A DNA stretch of 64,000 bases from Sulfurospirillum barnesii SES-3. GTDB taxonomy: Bacteria; Campylobacterota; Campylobacteria; Campylobacterales; Sulfurospirillaceae. The DNA lies in the NCBI RefSeq assembly GCF_000265295.1, contig NC_018002.1, positions 310,001 to 374,000 of the forward strand. Reading direction: 5' to 3'. A model generated the notes under the pieces. The model was not told the DNA's origin. It was given only the letters and a program-made list of their open reading frames with translations, and did no database searches. A program made the translations under genes and the position numbers. Below are positions 1-8,764 of this stretch, in pieces (within the stretch, counting starts at the first letter, position 1; every line of letters starts with the position of its first letter).

Positions 1-1
1 T

Positions 2-484
2 GTAGGACATTTGTGGCAAGACCGCTTTAAGTCATGGTTCGTTTTAGACGAGCAATACCTTTTTACACTCTTTAAATACATTGAAAATAATCCTGTAAAA
101 GCCAAAATGAGTGAAAGAATTGGTGCTTATCCTTATTGTGCAACCTACAGTATTTTTAAAGATGCAATACCTTTGTTTTTAGAAAATAGCTTTGTGTTAC
201 GAGAATACCATACGCAGGAGCTTTTTGAGGTTTTAAATATCCCTTTAAATGAAACTGAAGTGGAACGTATTGAGGCATTTCATCGCACACGATATAAGCA
301 GGTAGAGGGTGAAATTACACCTTTACATGTAAAAGAATTGACAGAGTATTTTTTACATGTAAAGGAAAAAGCAGAACGAAACATTGCCATAAAAAATGCT
401 TATGCAGATAGGTATACAAAAAGTGAAATTTCTCGATTTCTTCATTTAAGCGTTGCAGGCGTAAGTAAAATCTTAAAAAGTTAA
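2..484 (+). CDS. REP-associated tyrosine transposase (RAYT), 3' part
   Basis: The open frame runs in from the left edge (V-G-H then LWQDRFKSW), so the N-terminal part with the HUH motif is outside the window. The segment has the RAYT/Y1-transposase signature: LWQDRFKS followed by FKYIENNPVKAKM, the region around the catalytic tyrosine. The C-terminal 60 residues end in a helix-turn-helix-like stretch (YTKSEISRFLHLSVAGVSKILK). RAYTs are single-copy HUH enzymes that act on dispersed short palindromes rather than on their own gene. Unusually, the frame contains two copies of the window-wide palindrome TTACATGTAA (323 and 353), both read as LHVK. A RAYT/IS200-like relative is the only alternative I considered; family confidence is high, substrate unknown. 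Confidence 0.85.
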   Translation, partial: VGHLWQDRFKSWFVLDEQYLFTLFKYIENNPVKAKMSERIGAYPYCATYSIFKDAIPLFLENSFVLREYHTQELFEVLNIPLNETEVERIEAFHRTRYKQVEGEITPLHVKELTEYFLHVKEKAERNIAIKNAYADRYTKSEISRFLHLSVAGVSKILKS

Positions 485-503
485 AAGTTTAGCCCTGACC
501 CCT
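484..503. repeat. RAYT unit 3' end motif
   Basis: Just after the stop codon of the RAYT gene lies AAAGTTTAGCCCTGACCCC. Read on the other strand it is GGGGTCAGGGCTAAACTTT, which closely resembles GGGGACAGGCAACTTTA found at 15932 in the defence island. I infer that this is a terminal motif of RAYT-type units in this genome. Only two copies are visible here. Confidence 0.45.
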
Positions 504-561
504 ATTGAAAAGAAAGGAAAAGAGCGCTAAAATAGAGCATACTACATAATAAGGTTAGTGA

Positions 562-3105
562 ATGGACAATATTTTCAATACCAACCAAGATATTAAAACA
601 ATTAATATCGAAGAATCGATAAAGACCAGTTATCTTGATTATTCGATGAGCGTTATCATCGGGCGTGCGCTTCCTGACGCACGGGATGGTTTAAAACCTG
701 TGCATCGAAGAATTTTGTATGCAATGAACGACCTTGCCATTTCTTCACGAAGTCCCTATAAAAAATCAGCCCGTATCGTGGGTGATGTTATCGGTAAGTA
801 CCACCCACACGGTGATACAGCGGTGTATGATGCCCTTGTTCGTATGGCTCAACCCTTTTCCATGCGTATTCCTATGGTGGATGGCCAGGGTAACTTTGGT
901 TCTATTGATGGCGATAGTGCTGCTGCAATGCGTTATACCGAAGCTCGTATGACCGTGCTTGCTGAGGAGTTATTGCGTGATTTAGACAAAGATACCGTAG
1001 ATTTTGTTCCCAACTACGATGACAGTATGATGGAGCCTGACGTGCTTCCAAGCCGTGTTCCAAACTTACTTTTAAATGGCTCAAGTGGTATTGCGGTTGG
1101 TATGGCGACCAATATTCCTCCGCATTGTTTGGATGAGCTTTTAGACGCACTTTTACTTTTAATTGAGAATCCAGATGCAACGCTTGAAGAGATTATGGAA
1201 TTTATTAAAGGGCCAGATTTCCCAACCAGTGGTATTATCTTTGGTAAAAAAGGTATCCTTGAAGCCTATCGTACAGGACGTGGACGGGTTAGAATCCGCT
1301 CAAAAGTGCATATTGAGAAAAAAGGCAATAAAGACATTATTGTGATTGATGAATTGCCTTATCAAGTGAATAAAGTACGTCTTATCGAGCAAATTGTGGC
1401 ACTTGTCAAAGAGAAGATGATAGAGGGTATTAGTGAAATTCGAGATGAAAGTGATAGAGATGGTATTCGTTTGGTTATTGAGCTCAAACGTGAAGCAATG
1501 AGTGATATTGTTTTAAACAATCTCTATAAATCCACCAATCTTGAAGTCACATTTGGTGTGATTTTACTTGCGATTCAAAATAAAGAGCCGAAAATCTTTA
1601 CTTTAATTGAGTTATTAAAACTCTTTTTACGTCACCGAAAAACGGTTATTATTCGCCGTACCATTTTTGAGCTTGAAAAGGCCAAAGCCAAAGCACATAT
1701 TTTAGAGGGTTTAAAAATCGCTCTGGATAATATTGATGAGATTATTGCGCTCATTAAAGGCAGTGCCGATACGAAGAGCGCAAAAGATGGCTTGATTGAG
1801 CGTTTTAACCTAAGTGAAGTGCAAGCAGGTGCAATTCTTGATATGAGACTCCAACGTCTTACAGGACTTGAGAGAGATAAAATTGAGAATGAATTGGCTG
1901 AGTTGTTACTTGAAATTGCACGATTGAGCGATATATTACGCAGTGAAGAACTTCTTAATAATCTGATTAAAGAAGAGCTTGTTGAACTTAAAGATAAATT
2001 TAAATCTAAACGTATTACTGAAATTGTGGATGATTATGATGATATTGACGTGGAAGATTTGATTGCAAATGAGCCAATGGTTGTAACCATTACACACCGT
2101 GGGTACATTAAACGAGTTCCTCTCAAACAATATGAAAAACAAAAACGTGGGGGTAAAGGAAAAATTGCCGTTACGACCTATGATGATGACTTTATAGAGA
2201 GTTTCTTCGTCTCTGATACGCATGATACCTTGATGTTTGTTACAGATCGTGGACAGCTCTACTGGCTTAAAGTGTACAAAATTCCAGAAGGTAGTCGTAC
2301 TGCAAAAGGGAAAGCGGTTGTGAATTTAGTTCAGCTACAAGCAGATGAAAAAATTATGGCAATTATTCCAACAACCGATTTTGATGAAACCAAATCATTG
2401 GCATTCTTCACAAAAAATGGTGTCATTAAGCGTACTAATTTAAGTGAATTTAAAAATATTCGCTCTGTGGGTGTGAGAGCGATTACCTTGGATGACGATG
2501 ATGAATTAGTCACAGCTAAAGTGGTTACGCATGATACAAAGTATCTCTTTATTGTGACCAAAAAGGGTATGTGTATAAGGTTTGAAGTGGGTGATGCAAG
2601 AGAAATTGGAAGAACAGCACGGGGTGTAACAGGTATTCGCTTTAAAGAAGAGAACGATCGTGTTGTGGGCGCTGCGGTGATTTACAATGATCAAGAAGAG
2701 TTGCTCACCGTTACTGAAAAAGGTATTGGTAAACGTACCACAGCAGACGAGTATCGACTTCAAAACCGTGGTGGCAAAGGTGTCATTGCGATGAAACTCA
2801 CACCAAAAACAGCCGATTTAGTAGGTGTTGTTATTGTGGATGAAGATAAAGATTTGATGGCGCTTACCAGTAGTGGTAAAATGATTCGTGTGGATATGGA
2901 GACAATTCGTAAAGCAGGACGTAATACCAGTGGTGTAAAAGTGGTTTCTGTTGAAGGTAAAGATGTGGTTCAAAGCCTTGCTCGTTGTCCAAAAGAAGAA
3001 AATGAAGAAGAAGGTGATGAAAACCTTGATGGGATTGAATCTGGTTTAGACGAAACACTTTTATCGGATAATACAACAGAAAGTGGCGATGAAATAGTGG
3101 AATAG
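562..3105 (+). CDS. gyrA: DNA gyrase subunit A
   Basis: 847 residues, normal length for GyrA. This is the breakage-reunion subunit of the type II topoisomerase that introduces negative supercoils; it works as A2B2 with GyrB. The N-terminal winged-helix/tower domain has [18 protein letters not shown] near residue 37 and the catalytic tyrosine at about Y125 ([10 protein letters not shown]). The quinolone-resistance region reads [10 protein letters not shown], with Thr86 and Asp90, the usual susceptible residues in Campylobacter-type GyrA. The C-terminal beta-pinwheel contains the GyrA box QKRGGKGK near residue 527, which identifies gyrase rather than ParC. It ends in a strongly acidic tail. ATG at 562 begins the conserved N-terminus; the upstream ribosome-binding site is weak. 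Confidence 0.98.
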   Translation: MDNIFNTNQDIKTINIEESIKTSYLDYSMSVIIGRALPDARDGLKPVHRRILYAMNDLAISSRSPYKKSARIVGDVIGKYHPHGDTAVYDALVRMAQPFSMRIPMVDGQGNFGSIDGDSAAAMRYTEARMTVLAEELLRDLDKDTVDFVPNYDDSMMEPDVLPSRVPNLLLNGSSGIAVGMATNIPPHCLDELLDALLLLIENPDATLEEIMEFIKGPDFPTSGIIFGKKGILEAYRTGRGRVRIRSKVHIEKKGNKDIIVIDELPYQVNKVRLIEQIVALVKEKMIEGISEIRDESDRDGIRLVIELKREAMSDIVLNNLYKSTNLEVTFGVILLAIQNKEPKIFTLIELLKLFLRHRKTVIIRRTIFELEKAKAKAHILEGLKIALDNIDEIIALIKGSADTKSAKDGLIERFNLSEVQAGAILDMRLQRLTGLERDKIENELAELLLEIARLSDILRSEELLNNLIKEELVELKDKFKSKRITEIVDDYDDIDVEDLIANEPMVVTITHRGYIKRVPLKQYEKQKRGGKGKIAVTTYDDDFIESFFVSDTHDTLMFVTDRGQLYWLKVYKIPEGSRTAKGKAVVNLVQLQADEKIMAIIPTTDFDETKSLAFFTKNGVIKRTNLSEFKNIRSVGVRAITLDDDDELVTAKVVTHDTKYLFIVTKKGMCIRFEVGDAREIGRTARGVTGIRFKEENDRVVGAAVIYNDQEELLTVTEKGIGKRTTADEYRLQNRGGKGVIAMKLTPKTADLVGVVIVDEDKDLMALTSSGKMIRVDMETIRKAGRNTSGVKVVSVEGKDVVQSLARCPKEENEEEGDENLDGIESGLDETLLSDNTTESGDEIVE

Positions 3106-3144
3106 TAGTTGCTTCAAATAAAAAAATTATGTAAAGGTGTATGC

Positions 3145-3582
3145 ATGAAGAGATGGTTTATAGCGCTTTTGGCAAGCTTGGGTTTTATTGTTTTAATTAC
3201 AGGATGTGCCAGCAAAGAAGCTCCCGCAAAAGATCCAAAAGTAGCAGCGTATGATTTTAGCAATGAAAAATCATTTGTTGTTTATGGAGAGGGAATTGCA
3301 CCCCAAAATACAGTTTCTCCAGCACAAGCAATTGCCCTTGCTAAGCGTGCGGCGATTACGGATGGATACCGACAGCTTGGTGAAAAACTGTATGGTGTGA
3401 AAATCAATTCAAGCGAGACAGTTAAAGATGCTGCATTAAAAGATTCTCGTATTGTAGCTTCTGTTAATGCTTTGGTTAAAGATGCTGCCATTACAGATGC
3501 GACTTTTAAAGATGGTTTATACAGCATACGTATGGAAATCAGTATGAGCGCACGTAGGTGGCACGAACTTTTTGCGTACTAA
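3145..3582 (+). CDS. flgP: Flagellar outer-membrane lipoprotein FlgP (LPP20 family)
   Basis: 145 residues. It begins with a lipoprotein signal peptide ending in the lipobox LITGC (Cys21), and the mature part has the LPP20-family pattern (GEGIAP..., then AQAIALAKRAAITDGYRQLGEKLYG). I chose ATG 3145, with AAAGGTG upstream, because it gives a proper signal peptide; the frame is open further upstream from a TTG at 3109. The order gyrA-lipoprotein-small secreted protein-sigma54 regulator-asd matches Campylobacter jejuni, where these two genes are flgP and flgQ. FlgP forms the basal disk of the Campylobacter flagellar motor. The symbol rests on synteny plus family; a general LPP20 lipoprotein is the fallback. 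Confidence 0.8.
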   Translation: MKRWFIALLASLGFIVLITGCASKEAPAKDPKVAAYDFSNEKSFVVYGEGIAPQNTVSPAQAIALAKRAAITDGYRQLGEKLYGVKINSSETVKDAALKDSRIVASVNALVKDAAITDATFKDGLYSIRMEISMSARRWHELFAY

Positions 3583-3947
3583 TTGCTTTTTCACAAGCTC
3601 TTTTTTGCAGTGAACTGTTTTGGTTTTCATACAAAATAGTCACTGCAAATTCTCTTGTGGTGTATGAGCAAAAAAATATTGCATCTAGTATGGTTCCTTA
3701 TGAGGGGAAAGCTGAAGTATTATGTACGCTAAAGTTATCCAACTCTCAAAATCTTCCCAAAGAGCATTTTTTAAAAAAGAATTTTGATGAAATTCTTCCA
3801 TGTTTTTATCCGCTATCAACGCATCTTAATTCCCGAAGTGAACAGTATTTGAAACATGGACGTGATAGAGTAGAGCTTGTCATAGAGCCTGTTCGATTCA
3901 CAGTAGATTTTAAAGATGAATTTGCTACCATAAAGACCGTTCGGTAA
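3558..3947 (+). CDS. flgQ: FlgQ-like secreted motility protein
   Basis: 129 residues starting at GTG 3558, inside the last 25 bases of flgP, which suggests translational coupling. An N-terminal hydrophobic signal (MARTFCVLIAFSQALFCSE) points to export. I recognise no enzymatic domain. The position between an LPP20 lipoprotein and a FlgR-type regulator is that of C. jejuni flgQ, whose product is needed for FlgP stability and motility. The assignment therefore rests on synteny, size and the signal peptide. The GTG start lacks a strong Shine-Dalgarno sequence. Confidence 0.62.
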   Translation: MARTFCVLIAFSQALFCSELFWFSYKIVTANSLVVYEQKNIASSMVPYEGKAEVLCTLKLSNSQNLPKEHFLKKNFDEILPCFYPLSTHLNSRSEQYLKHGRDRVELVIEPVRFTVDFKDEFATIKTVR

Positions 3948-3973
3948 AACTTTTTTAGTAGGAATATTCACGT

Positions 3974-5134
3974 ATGCATGTTGCCATTGTAGAAGACGAT
4001 ATTAATATGAGAAAATCCCTAGAAATCGCTCTAGGTGAGTATGAAGAATTTAAAATATCGACCTACAAAAGTGCACTTGATGCGCTTAAAAAAATTGATA
4101 ATAGTATAGATTTGATTGTTACAGATATTAATATGCCTGGTATGGATGGCATTGAGTTTATTAAAAAACTTGATGGTAAATACGATGTGATTGTTATTAC
4201 TGGCAATGCAACCTTAAGCCGAGCTATTGAGTCGGTACGGTTGGGTGTCAAAGATTTTTTAACCAAACCCTTTGAAATTGAAACCCTCGTTGAAGCAATC
4301 AAACGTCACGATAAGATAAGAACAAAAGTTAAAGATAGTATTGACCAAAACAAGGGCATTAAAGAGGATGCAAGCGATTTTATTGGTACTTCGCCTGCTC
4401 TTGATAAAGCATTACTGATGGCTCGAAAAGCTGCTAAAACAGATGTGAGTGTTTTACTGTTGGGTGAAAGCGGTGTAGGAAAAGAGCTGTTTGCAAATTA
4501 TGTGCACAAAAATTCTCCACGAGCAAAGCATGCATTTGTAGCACTCAATATGGCAGCGATTCCCGAGAACCTTTTAGAGAGTGAGCTTTTTGGGTATGAA
4601 AAAGGTGCGTTTACGGATGCAACAAGTGAAAAAAAAGGGTATTTCGAAGTCGCAAATGGTGGAACACTTTTTTTAGATGAAATTGGCGAAATGCCTATGA
4701 TTTTACAGGCAAAACTTCTTAGGGTTATTCAAGAGCGTGTGATGGTACGTGTAGGTGGGACAAAAGAGATTCCTATTGATGTGCGCATTGTCTCTGCTAC
4801 AAATGCCGATATTCAAAAAAGCATTCAAGAGGGACGATTTCGTGAGGACTTATATTATAGGCTCAACACCATTCCTATCGAAATTCCACCTCTTAGAGAA
4901 CGAAAAGAGGAAATTATACCTATTTGTGACGTGATTTTAGAGAGAGTGATTCAAAAATACGGCTTACAAAAGCGTTATTTTTCAGAAGAAGCCATTGAAT
5001 CATTGATGTGTTATCGTTGGCCAGGAAATATTCGAGAGTTAATTTCGGTGGTTGAGCGAGCGGTCATTTTAAGTGATGCGCAGGCCATTAGCAAAGAAGA
5101 TCTTTTTTTAGAGAGCAGAAAGAGTTTCCAATAA
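3974..5134 (+). CDS. flgR: Sigma54-dependent response regulator FlgR (no DNA-binding domain)
   Basis: 386 residues. Receiver domain at about 1-115, with phospho-acceptor Asp51 (VTDINMPGMDG) and the conserved Lys in LTKPFE. The AAA+ domain follows, with Walker A GESGVGKE, the sigma54-contact loop GAFTDA (a known variant of GAFTGA), Walker B GGTLFLDEIGEM and an RxDLYYRL sensor region. The protein stops about 15 residues after the R-finger/VERAVIL region, so the Fis-type helix-turn-helix of NtrC proteins is absent. Stops in the frame follow at once, so this is not a simple frameshift. Helicobacter pylori FlgR is built the same way. With FlgS and RpoN it should activate mid-class flagellar genes. 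Confidence 0.88.
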   Translation: MHVAIVEDDINMRKSLEIALGEYEEFKISTYKSALDALKKIDNSIDLIVTDINMPGMDGIEFIKKLDGKYDVIVITGNATLSRAIESVRLGVKDFLTKPFEIETLVEAIKRHDKIRTKVKDSIDQNKGIKEDASDFIGTSPALDKALLMARKAAKTDVSVLLLGESGVGKELFANYVHKNSPRAKHAFVALNMAAIPENLLESELFGYEKGAFTDATSEKKGYFEVANGGTLFLDEIGEMPMILQAKLLRVIQERVMVRVGGTKEIPIDVRIVSATNADIQKSIQEGRFREDLYYRLNTIPIEIPPLRERKEEIIPICDVILERVIQKYGLQKRYFSEEAIESLMCYRWPGNIRELISVVERAVILSDAQAISKEDLFLESRKSFQ

Positions 5135-5142
5135 AATAAAAT

Positions 5143-5192
5143 AGACTTTTTTGATAACTTAATACCCTACTATTAGGTTATTAAAAAAGTCT
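5143..5192 (+). terminator. 22-bp hairpin between flgR and asd
   Basis: Arms 5143-5164 and 5171-5192 pair over 22 bp, with two G-T wobbles, around a CCCTAC loop. T-rich and A-rich stretches lie inside the stem (ACTTTTTT and AAAAAAGT). No T-run follows on the plus strand, so it may act as a weak terminator or as an mRNA-stabilising stem between the flagellar genes and asd. Confidence 0.6.
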
Positions 5193-5217
5193 CAGATAAA
5201 AAAACAAGGTAAGAGAA

Positions 5218-6246
5218 ATGAAAAAGTACAATGTAGCCATCGTTGGAGCTACGGGTGCCGTGGGTGAAGAGTTGGTGCGTGTATTAGAAGAGGTTGATTT
5301 TCCAATCAATACGCTAGTTCCACTTGCAAGTAGCAAAAGTGTTGGTCTAGACGTTGAGCTAAAAGGTAAAACCTATAAAGTGCTTGAGCTGACTGAAAAG
5401 GCATTTGAAGAGAATGATGTTGAAATTGCATTCTTTAGCGCAGGGGGTGATATTTCAGCACATTATGCTCCATATGCTGCCGAAGCAGGCGCTGTAGTCA
5501 TTGATAATACCAGCCATTTTAGAATGGATGCGGATGTTCCTTTGGTGGTTCCTGAGTGCAATCCAAATGATATTGAGCAATGGCAAAATAAAGGTATTAT
5601 CGCCAATCCAAACTGCTCAACCATTCAAATGGTACAAGTTTTAAAACCTTTGGATGAATTGTTTAATATTACACGTGTGGACGTTGCGACCTATCAAGCG
5701 GTGAGTGGTGCAGGAAAAGGTGGTATGGAAGAATTGGTCAATCAAATGCAAGATTTTTTTGCATTCAAACTAGATCAGTGTGAGCCTAAAACCTTTGCAC
5801 ATCAAATTGCACTCAATGTTATTCCGCATATTGATGTTTTCATGGACAATGCTTACACCAAAGAAGAGATGAAAATGGTCAATGAGACTCAAAAAATCTT
5901 AGGCAAAAAGATGGAAATCAGCGCAACATGTGTACGTGTTCCTGTTATGCGAAGTCACTCTGAAGCCATTACCATTCATTTTGAAAAAGATGTTAATTTA
6001 GACAAAGCGATTGAAGCGCTTAAAAATGCTGAGAATGTTATCGTCATTGATAATCCAGCGAAAAAAGAGTACCCCATGCCAATTATTTCAACCGATACAA
6101 ATGATACGTATGTGGGAAGAATTCGCAAAGACATTAACCGTGATAACGTGCTTCATTTATGGTGTGTTGCCGATCAAATTCGTGTGGGTGCAGCGACTAA
6201 TGCGGTAAGAATTGCACAAAAATGGATTAAACTAGAAGAGGCGTAA
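5218..6246 (+). CDS. asd: Aspartate-semialdehyde dehydrogenase
   Basis: 342 residues, usual length. The enzyme reduces L-aspartyl-phosphate to L-aspartate semialdehyde with NADPH, at the branch to lysine/diaminopimelate, threonine and methionine. The nucleotide-binding loop GATGAVGEELVR is at residues 10-21 and the catalytic Cys133 sits in NPNCST. ATG 5218 follows AAGGTAAGAGAA. The next gene starts on the last base of the stop codon, so asd, the YqhA-like gene and hemE form a tight operon with one-base overlaps. Confidence 0.96.
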   Translation: MKKYNVAIVGATGAVGEELVRVLEEVDFPINTLVPLASSKSVGLDVELKGKTYKVLELTEKAFEENDVEIAFFSAGGDISAHYAPYAAEAGAVVIDNTSHFRMDADVPLVVPECNPNDIEQWQNKGIIANPNCSTIQMVQVLKPLDELFNITRVDVATYQAVSGAGKGGMEELVNQMQDFFAFKLDQCEPKTFAHQIALNVIPHIDVFMDNAYTKEEMKMVNETQKILGKKMEISATCVRVPVMRSHSEAITIHFEKDVNLDKAIEALKNAENVIVIDNPAKKEYPMPIISTDTNDTYVGRIRKDINRDNVLHLWCVADQIRVGAATNAVRIAQKWIKLEEA

Positions 6247-6755
6247 TGATAGAGAAATTTTTTGAAAAAGGATTGTGGTCAAGCAGGCTTATTATCCTTT
6301 TAGCTGTGATTTTTAGCATTTTGTCAGCATTTGCACTTTTTCTCATTGGTAGTGCAGATTTGTATCATGTTGTTTTAGAAACATATGCCTACTTTTTCAA
6401 AGGTGTTCATCCTGAGAATTTTCATGCGGATATTGTGGCTGAAATCATTGGTGCCATTGATTTATACCTCATTGCAGTTGTTTTACTTATTTTTGGGTTT
6501 GGTATTTACGAACTTTTTGTTTCTGATATTGATGTGGCAAAAGGGAGCGGTGGCGATAAAATACTCTATGTGAGCTCCTTGGATGAGCTAAAAGATAAAA
6601 TTGCTAAAGTAATTGTGATGGTATTGATTGTGAGCTTTTTTCAACGTATTTTGCATACAGAATATAAGGGTGCTTTAGAGATGCTCTATTTTTCTATTTC
6701 GATTGCTACCCTTTCACTTGGGCTTTATTTTTTACATAAAGGTGGAAAACACTAA
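6246..6755 (+). CDS. YqhA/UPF0114 family membrane protein
   Basis: 169 residues with four predicted membrane segments: about 16-36, 70-90 ([22 protein letters not shown]), 118-136 and 145-163. The pattern [15 protein letters not shown] near the start and [21 protein letters not shown] is characteristic of the YqhA (UPF0114) family of inner-membrane proteins, whose biochemical role is not established. It overlaps asd and hemE by one base on each side, so it is co-transcribed with them; this says nothing definite about function. Confidence 0.82.
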   Translation: MIEKFFEKGLWSSRLIILLAVIFSILSAFALFLIGSADLYHVVLETYAYFFKGVHPENFHADIVAEIIGAIDLYLIAVVLLIFGFGIYELFVSDIDVAKGSGGDKILYVSSLDELKDKIAKVIVMVLIVSFFQRILHTEYKGALEMLYFSISIATLSLGLYFLHKGGKH

Positions 6756-7777
6756 TGATTTTTGTTGATGCGTGTTTGGGTAAAAAAACGCCCTATACAC
6801 CTGTGTGGATGATGCGTCAAGCAGGGCGTTATTTGCCTGAATATATGCAAGTACGTGCGCAAGCAGGAGACTTTTTACGTTTGTGCAAAGACCCTGAAAA
6901 AGCCTGTGAAGTAACCCTTCAACCTGTTGATATTTTAGGCGTGGATGCAGCCATTTTATTTAGCGATATTTTGGTAGTTCCTTTAGAGATGGGTATGGAG
7001 CTTCAGTTTTTAAAAGGGGAAGGTCCTGTTTTTTCACATCCCATTAAAAATCAAACTGATCTTGATAAACTTGATGTTCAAAAAGCAATTGATGGTTTAG
7101 AGTATGTTTATGAGACTATAAAACGTATTCGTGGAAAACTCGCTGCGGATAAAGCCCTCATTGGTTTTTGTGGTGCTCCTTGGACACTGGCGACCTATAT
7201 GATTGAAGGTCAAGGCACTAAAACGTATGCATTGGTTAAAAAGCTTATCTATTCTGACCCTGCTTTTATGCATGCCTTGTTGGCTAAAGTAACAGAAGTA
7301 TTAAAAGGCTATATGGAGCGCCAGATTCAAAGTGGTGCGAATGTTGTGATGATTTTTGACTCATGGGCAGCAGCGCTTGAAGAGAGTGCGTATTTTGAAT
7401 TTAGCTGGTCGTATATGAAAGAGATCAGTGCTTATCTTAAAGGCAAATATCCGCACGTTCCTGTCATTTTATTTCCTAAAGGTATCAGTGGATACCTCGA
7501 TAAAATTGATGGTGAATTTGATGTTTTTGGTGTGGATTGGTCAACACCTATGGAGTTGGCTAAAGAGAAACTAGGGCATAAATATGTGCTTCAAGGCAAT
7601 ATGGAACCGACACGTCTTTACAGTAAAGAGGCGATTGATGCAGGCATTTCACACATTATTGAGGTGATGAAAAATGAGCGCCATGTGTTTAATTTAGGGC
7701 ATGGTATCCTGCCTGATATTCCTGTAGAACACGCTAAATATTTTATAAAACAAGTTCAAACTCGCACTAAACTCTAA
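6755..7777 (+). CDS. hemE: Uroporphyrinogen decarboxylase
   Basis: 340 residues, full length. The cytosolic enzyme removes four carboxyl groups from uroporphyrinogen III to give coproporphyrinogen III in heme synthesis. The family signature [15 protein letters not shown] begins near residue 16, with the conserved arginine and glycine loop, and [16 protein letters not shown] lies near residue 134. The start ATG overlaps the stop of the upstream membrane protein by one base. A clear intrinsic terminator follows, making hemE the end of the asd operon. Confidence 0.97.
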   Translation: MIFVDACLGKKTPYTPVWMMRQAGRYLPEYMQVRAQAGDFLRLCKDPEKACEVTLQPVDILGVDAAILFSDILVVPLEMGMELQFLKGEGPVFSHPIKNQTDLDKLDVQKAIDGLEYVYETIKRIRGKLAADKALIGFCGAPWTLATYMIEGQGTKTYALVKKLIYSDPAFMHALLAKVTEVLKGYMERQIQSGANVVMIFDSWAAALEESAYFEFSWSYMKEISAYLKGKYPHVPVILFPKGISGYLDKIDGEFDVFGVDWSTPMELAKEKLGHKYVLQGNMEPTRLYSKEAIDAGISHIIEVMKNERHVFNLGHGILPDIPVEHAKYFIKQVQTRTKL

Positions 7778-7780
7778 CCT

Positions 7781-7815
7781 TTTGCCCTCTTTTTGAGGGC
7801 AAACCTCTTTTTACA
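7781..7815 (+). terminator. Intrinsic terminator after hemE
   Basis: Stem TTTGCCCTC (7781-7789) pairs with GAGGGCAAA (7795-7803) around a T-rich loop. It is followed by CCTCTTTTT and then a copy of the dispersed palindrome at 7811. Confidence 0.85.
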
Positions 7816-7829
7816 TGTAAGGATTTTCC

Positions 7830-8741
7830 ATGAGTTCTTTGATTTTCGGTCCCATTACTTCCAGACGTTTTGGGCAATCGTTAGGGATTGATTTAAGTCC
7901 TGATACAAAACAGTGCAACTTTGATTGCCTCTACTGTGAGCTCAAAGGGGCTAAAACAGTTATCAAGTCGCAAAAGGCACCTTTGGTTGAAGAAATTGTA
8001 GACGCTCTAAAAGAGGCATTACAAAAGCATGAACACATTGATGTTATCACCTTAACTGCCAATGGCGAACCCACGCTCTATCCATATTTAGATACCTTAG
8101 TCGATGAAATTATTAAAATAAAAAAAGAACATAAACTGCTCATTCTCTCCAACGGTGCTACTATTCATAACCCTCATATACAAAAAACACTTTCAAAATT
8201 TGACATCGTTAAGCTCTCCTTAGACTGTGTGAGTTCACACTGTTTTAAACGCTTAGATAGACCGCATAAGAGCATTTGCATAGAAGATATTATTGAGGGA
8301 ATGAAAGAGTTTAGGGCGCACTTTGAAGGTGATTTGGTCATTGAAATTTTAGTCGTTGCAGGGCTTAACGACACGGAGGAAGAGTTTAAAGCATTGCACA
8401 AGATACTGTGTGAAATTCAACCTAACCGTATTGATGTTGGAACCATTGACAGACCTCCTGCCTATGATGTACAAGGGGTGAGCATTGAGCGATTGGTTGA
8501 ACTTGCTAACCTTTTAGAAAATTTAGATGTTTGTATTGCATATAAAAAAAATTATATTCCTCAAAAGCGCCATTTTACACACGTTGAAATCTTAGACTTA
8601 CTCAAACGAAGACCTCAAAGTTTTGAAGATATTCAGCTCTGTTTTGATGAAGAGAGTTTGATTTTTTTAAAAGATTTAGTCGATAAAAAAGTATTACATG
8701 TAAAGAATATTGCAGGGGTTAATTTTTATAAAGTACGTTAG
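7830..8741 (+). CDS. Radical SAM protein (COG0731-like)
   Basis: 303 residues. The N-terminus FGPITSRRFGQSLGID and the 4Fe-4S cluster motif C29-x3-C33-x2-C36 (CNFDCLYC) mark a radical S-adenosylmethionine enzyme. The TANGEPTLYP stretch near residue 71 is the usual SAM-contact region. The FGPxxSRRxGxSLGI start is typical of the COG0731 group, which includes wybutosine-synthesis relatives and many uncharacterised bacterial members; the substrate cannot be told from sequence. The dispersed palindrome occurs in frame near the end (LHVK). It is monocistronic and convergent with the TRAP genes. Confidence 0.85.
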   Translation: MSSLIFGPITSRRFGQSLGIDLSPDTKQCNFDCLYCELKGAKTVIKSQKAPLVEEIVDALKEALQKHEHIDVITLTANGEPTLYPYLDTLVDEIIKIKKEHKLLILSNGATIHNPHIQKTLSKFDIVKLSLDCVSSHCFKRLDRPHKSICIEDIIEGMKEFRAHFEGDLVIEILVVAGLNDTEEEFKALHKILCEIQPNRIDVGTIDRPPAYDVQGVSIERLVELANLLENLDVCIAYKKNYIPQKRHFTHVEILDLLKRRPQSFEDIQLCFDEESLIFLKDLVDKKVLHVKNIAGVNFYKVR

Positions 8742-8760
8742 TGGGTTTTAAAACCCACTA
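8739..8760. terminator. Bidirectional terminator palindrome
   Basis: A perfect 22-base palindrome centred on GGGTTTTAAAACCC starts on the TAG stop of the radical SAM gene. It lies five bases before the stop of the opposing TRAP permease gene. The AAAA/TTTT centre lets it serve both directions. Confidence 0.75.
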
Positions 8761-8764
8761 CTAC

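Noticed and set aside
5218-7777. Heme and aspartate-family genes in one operon as a novel pathway
   Set aside because: One-base overlaps are common in compact genomes; no functional link between asd, the YqhA-like gene and hemE is implied.
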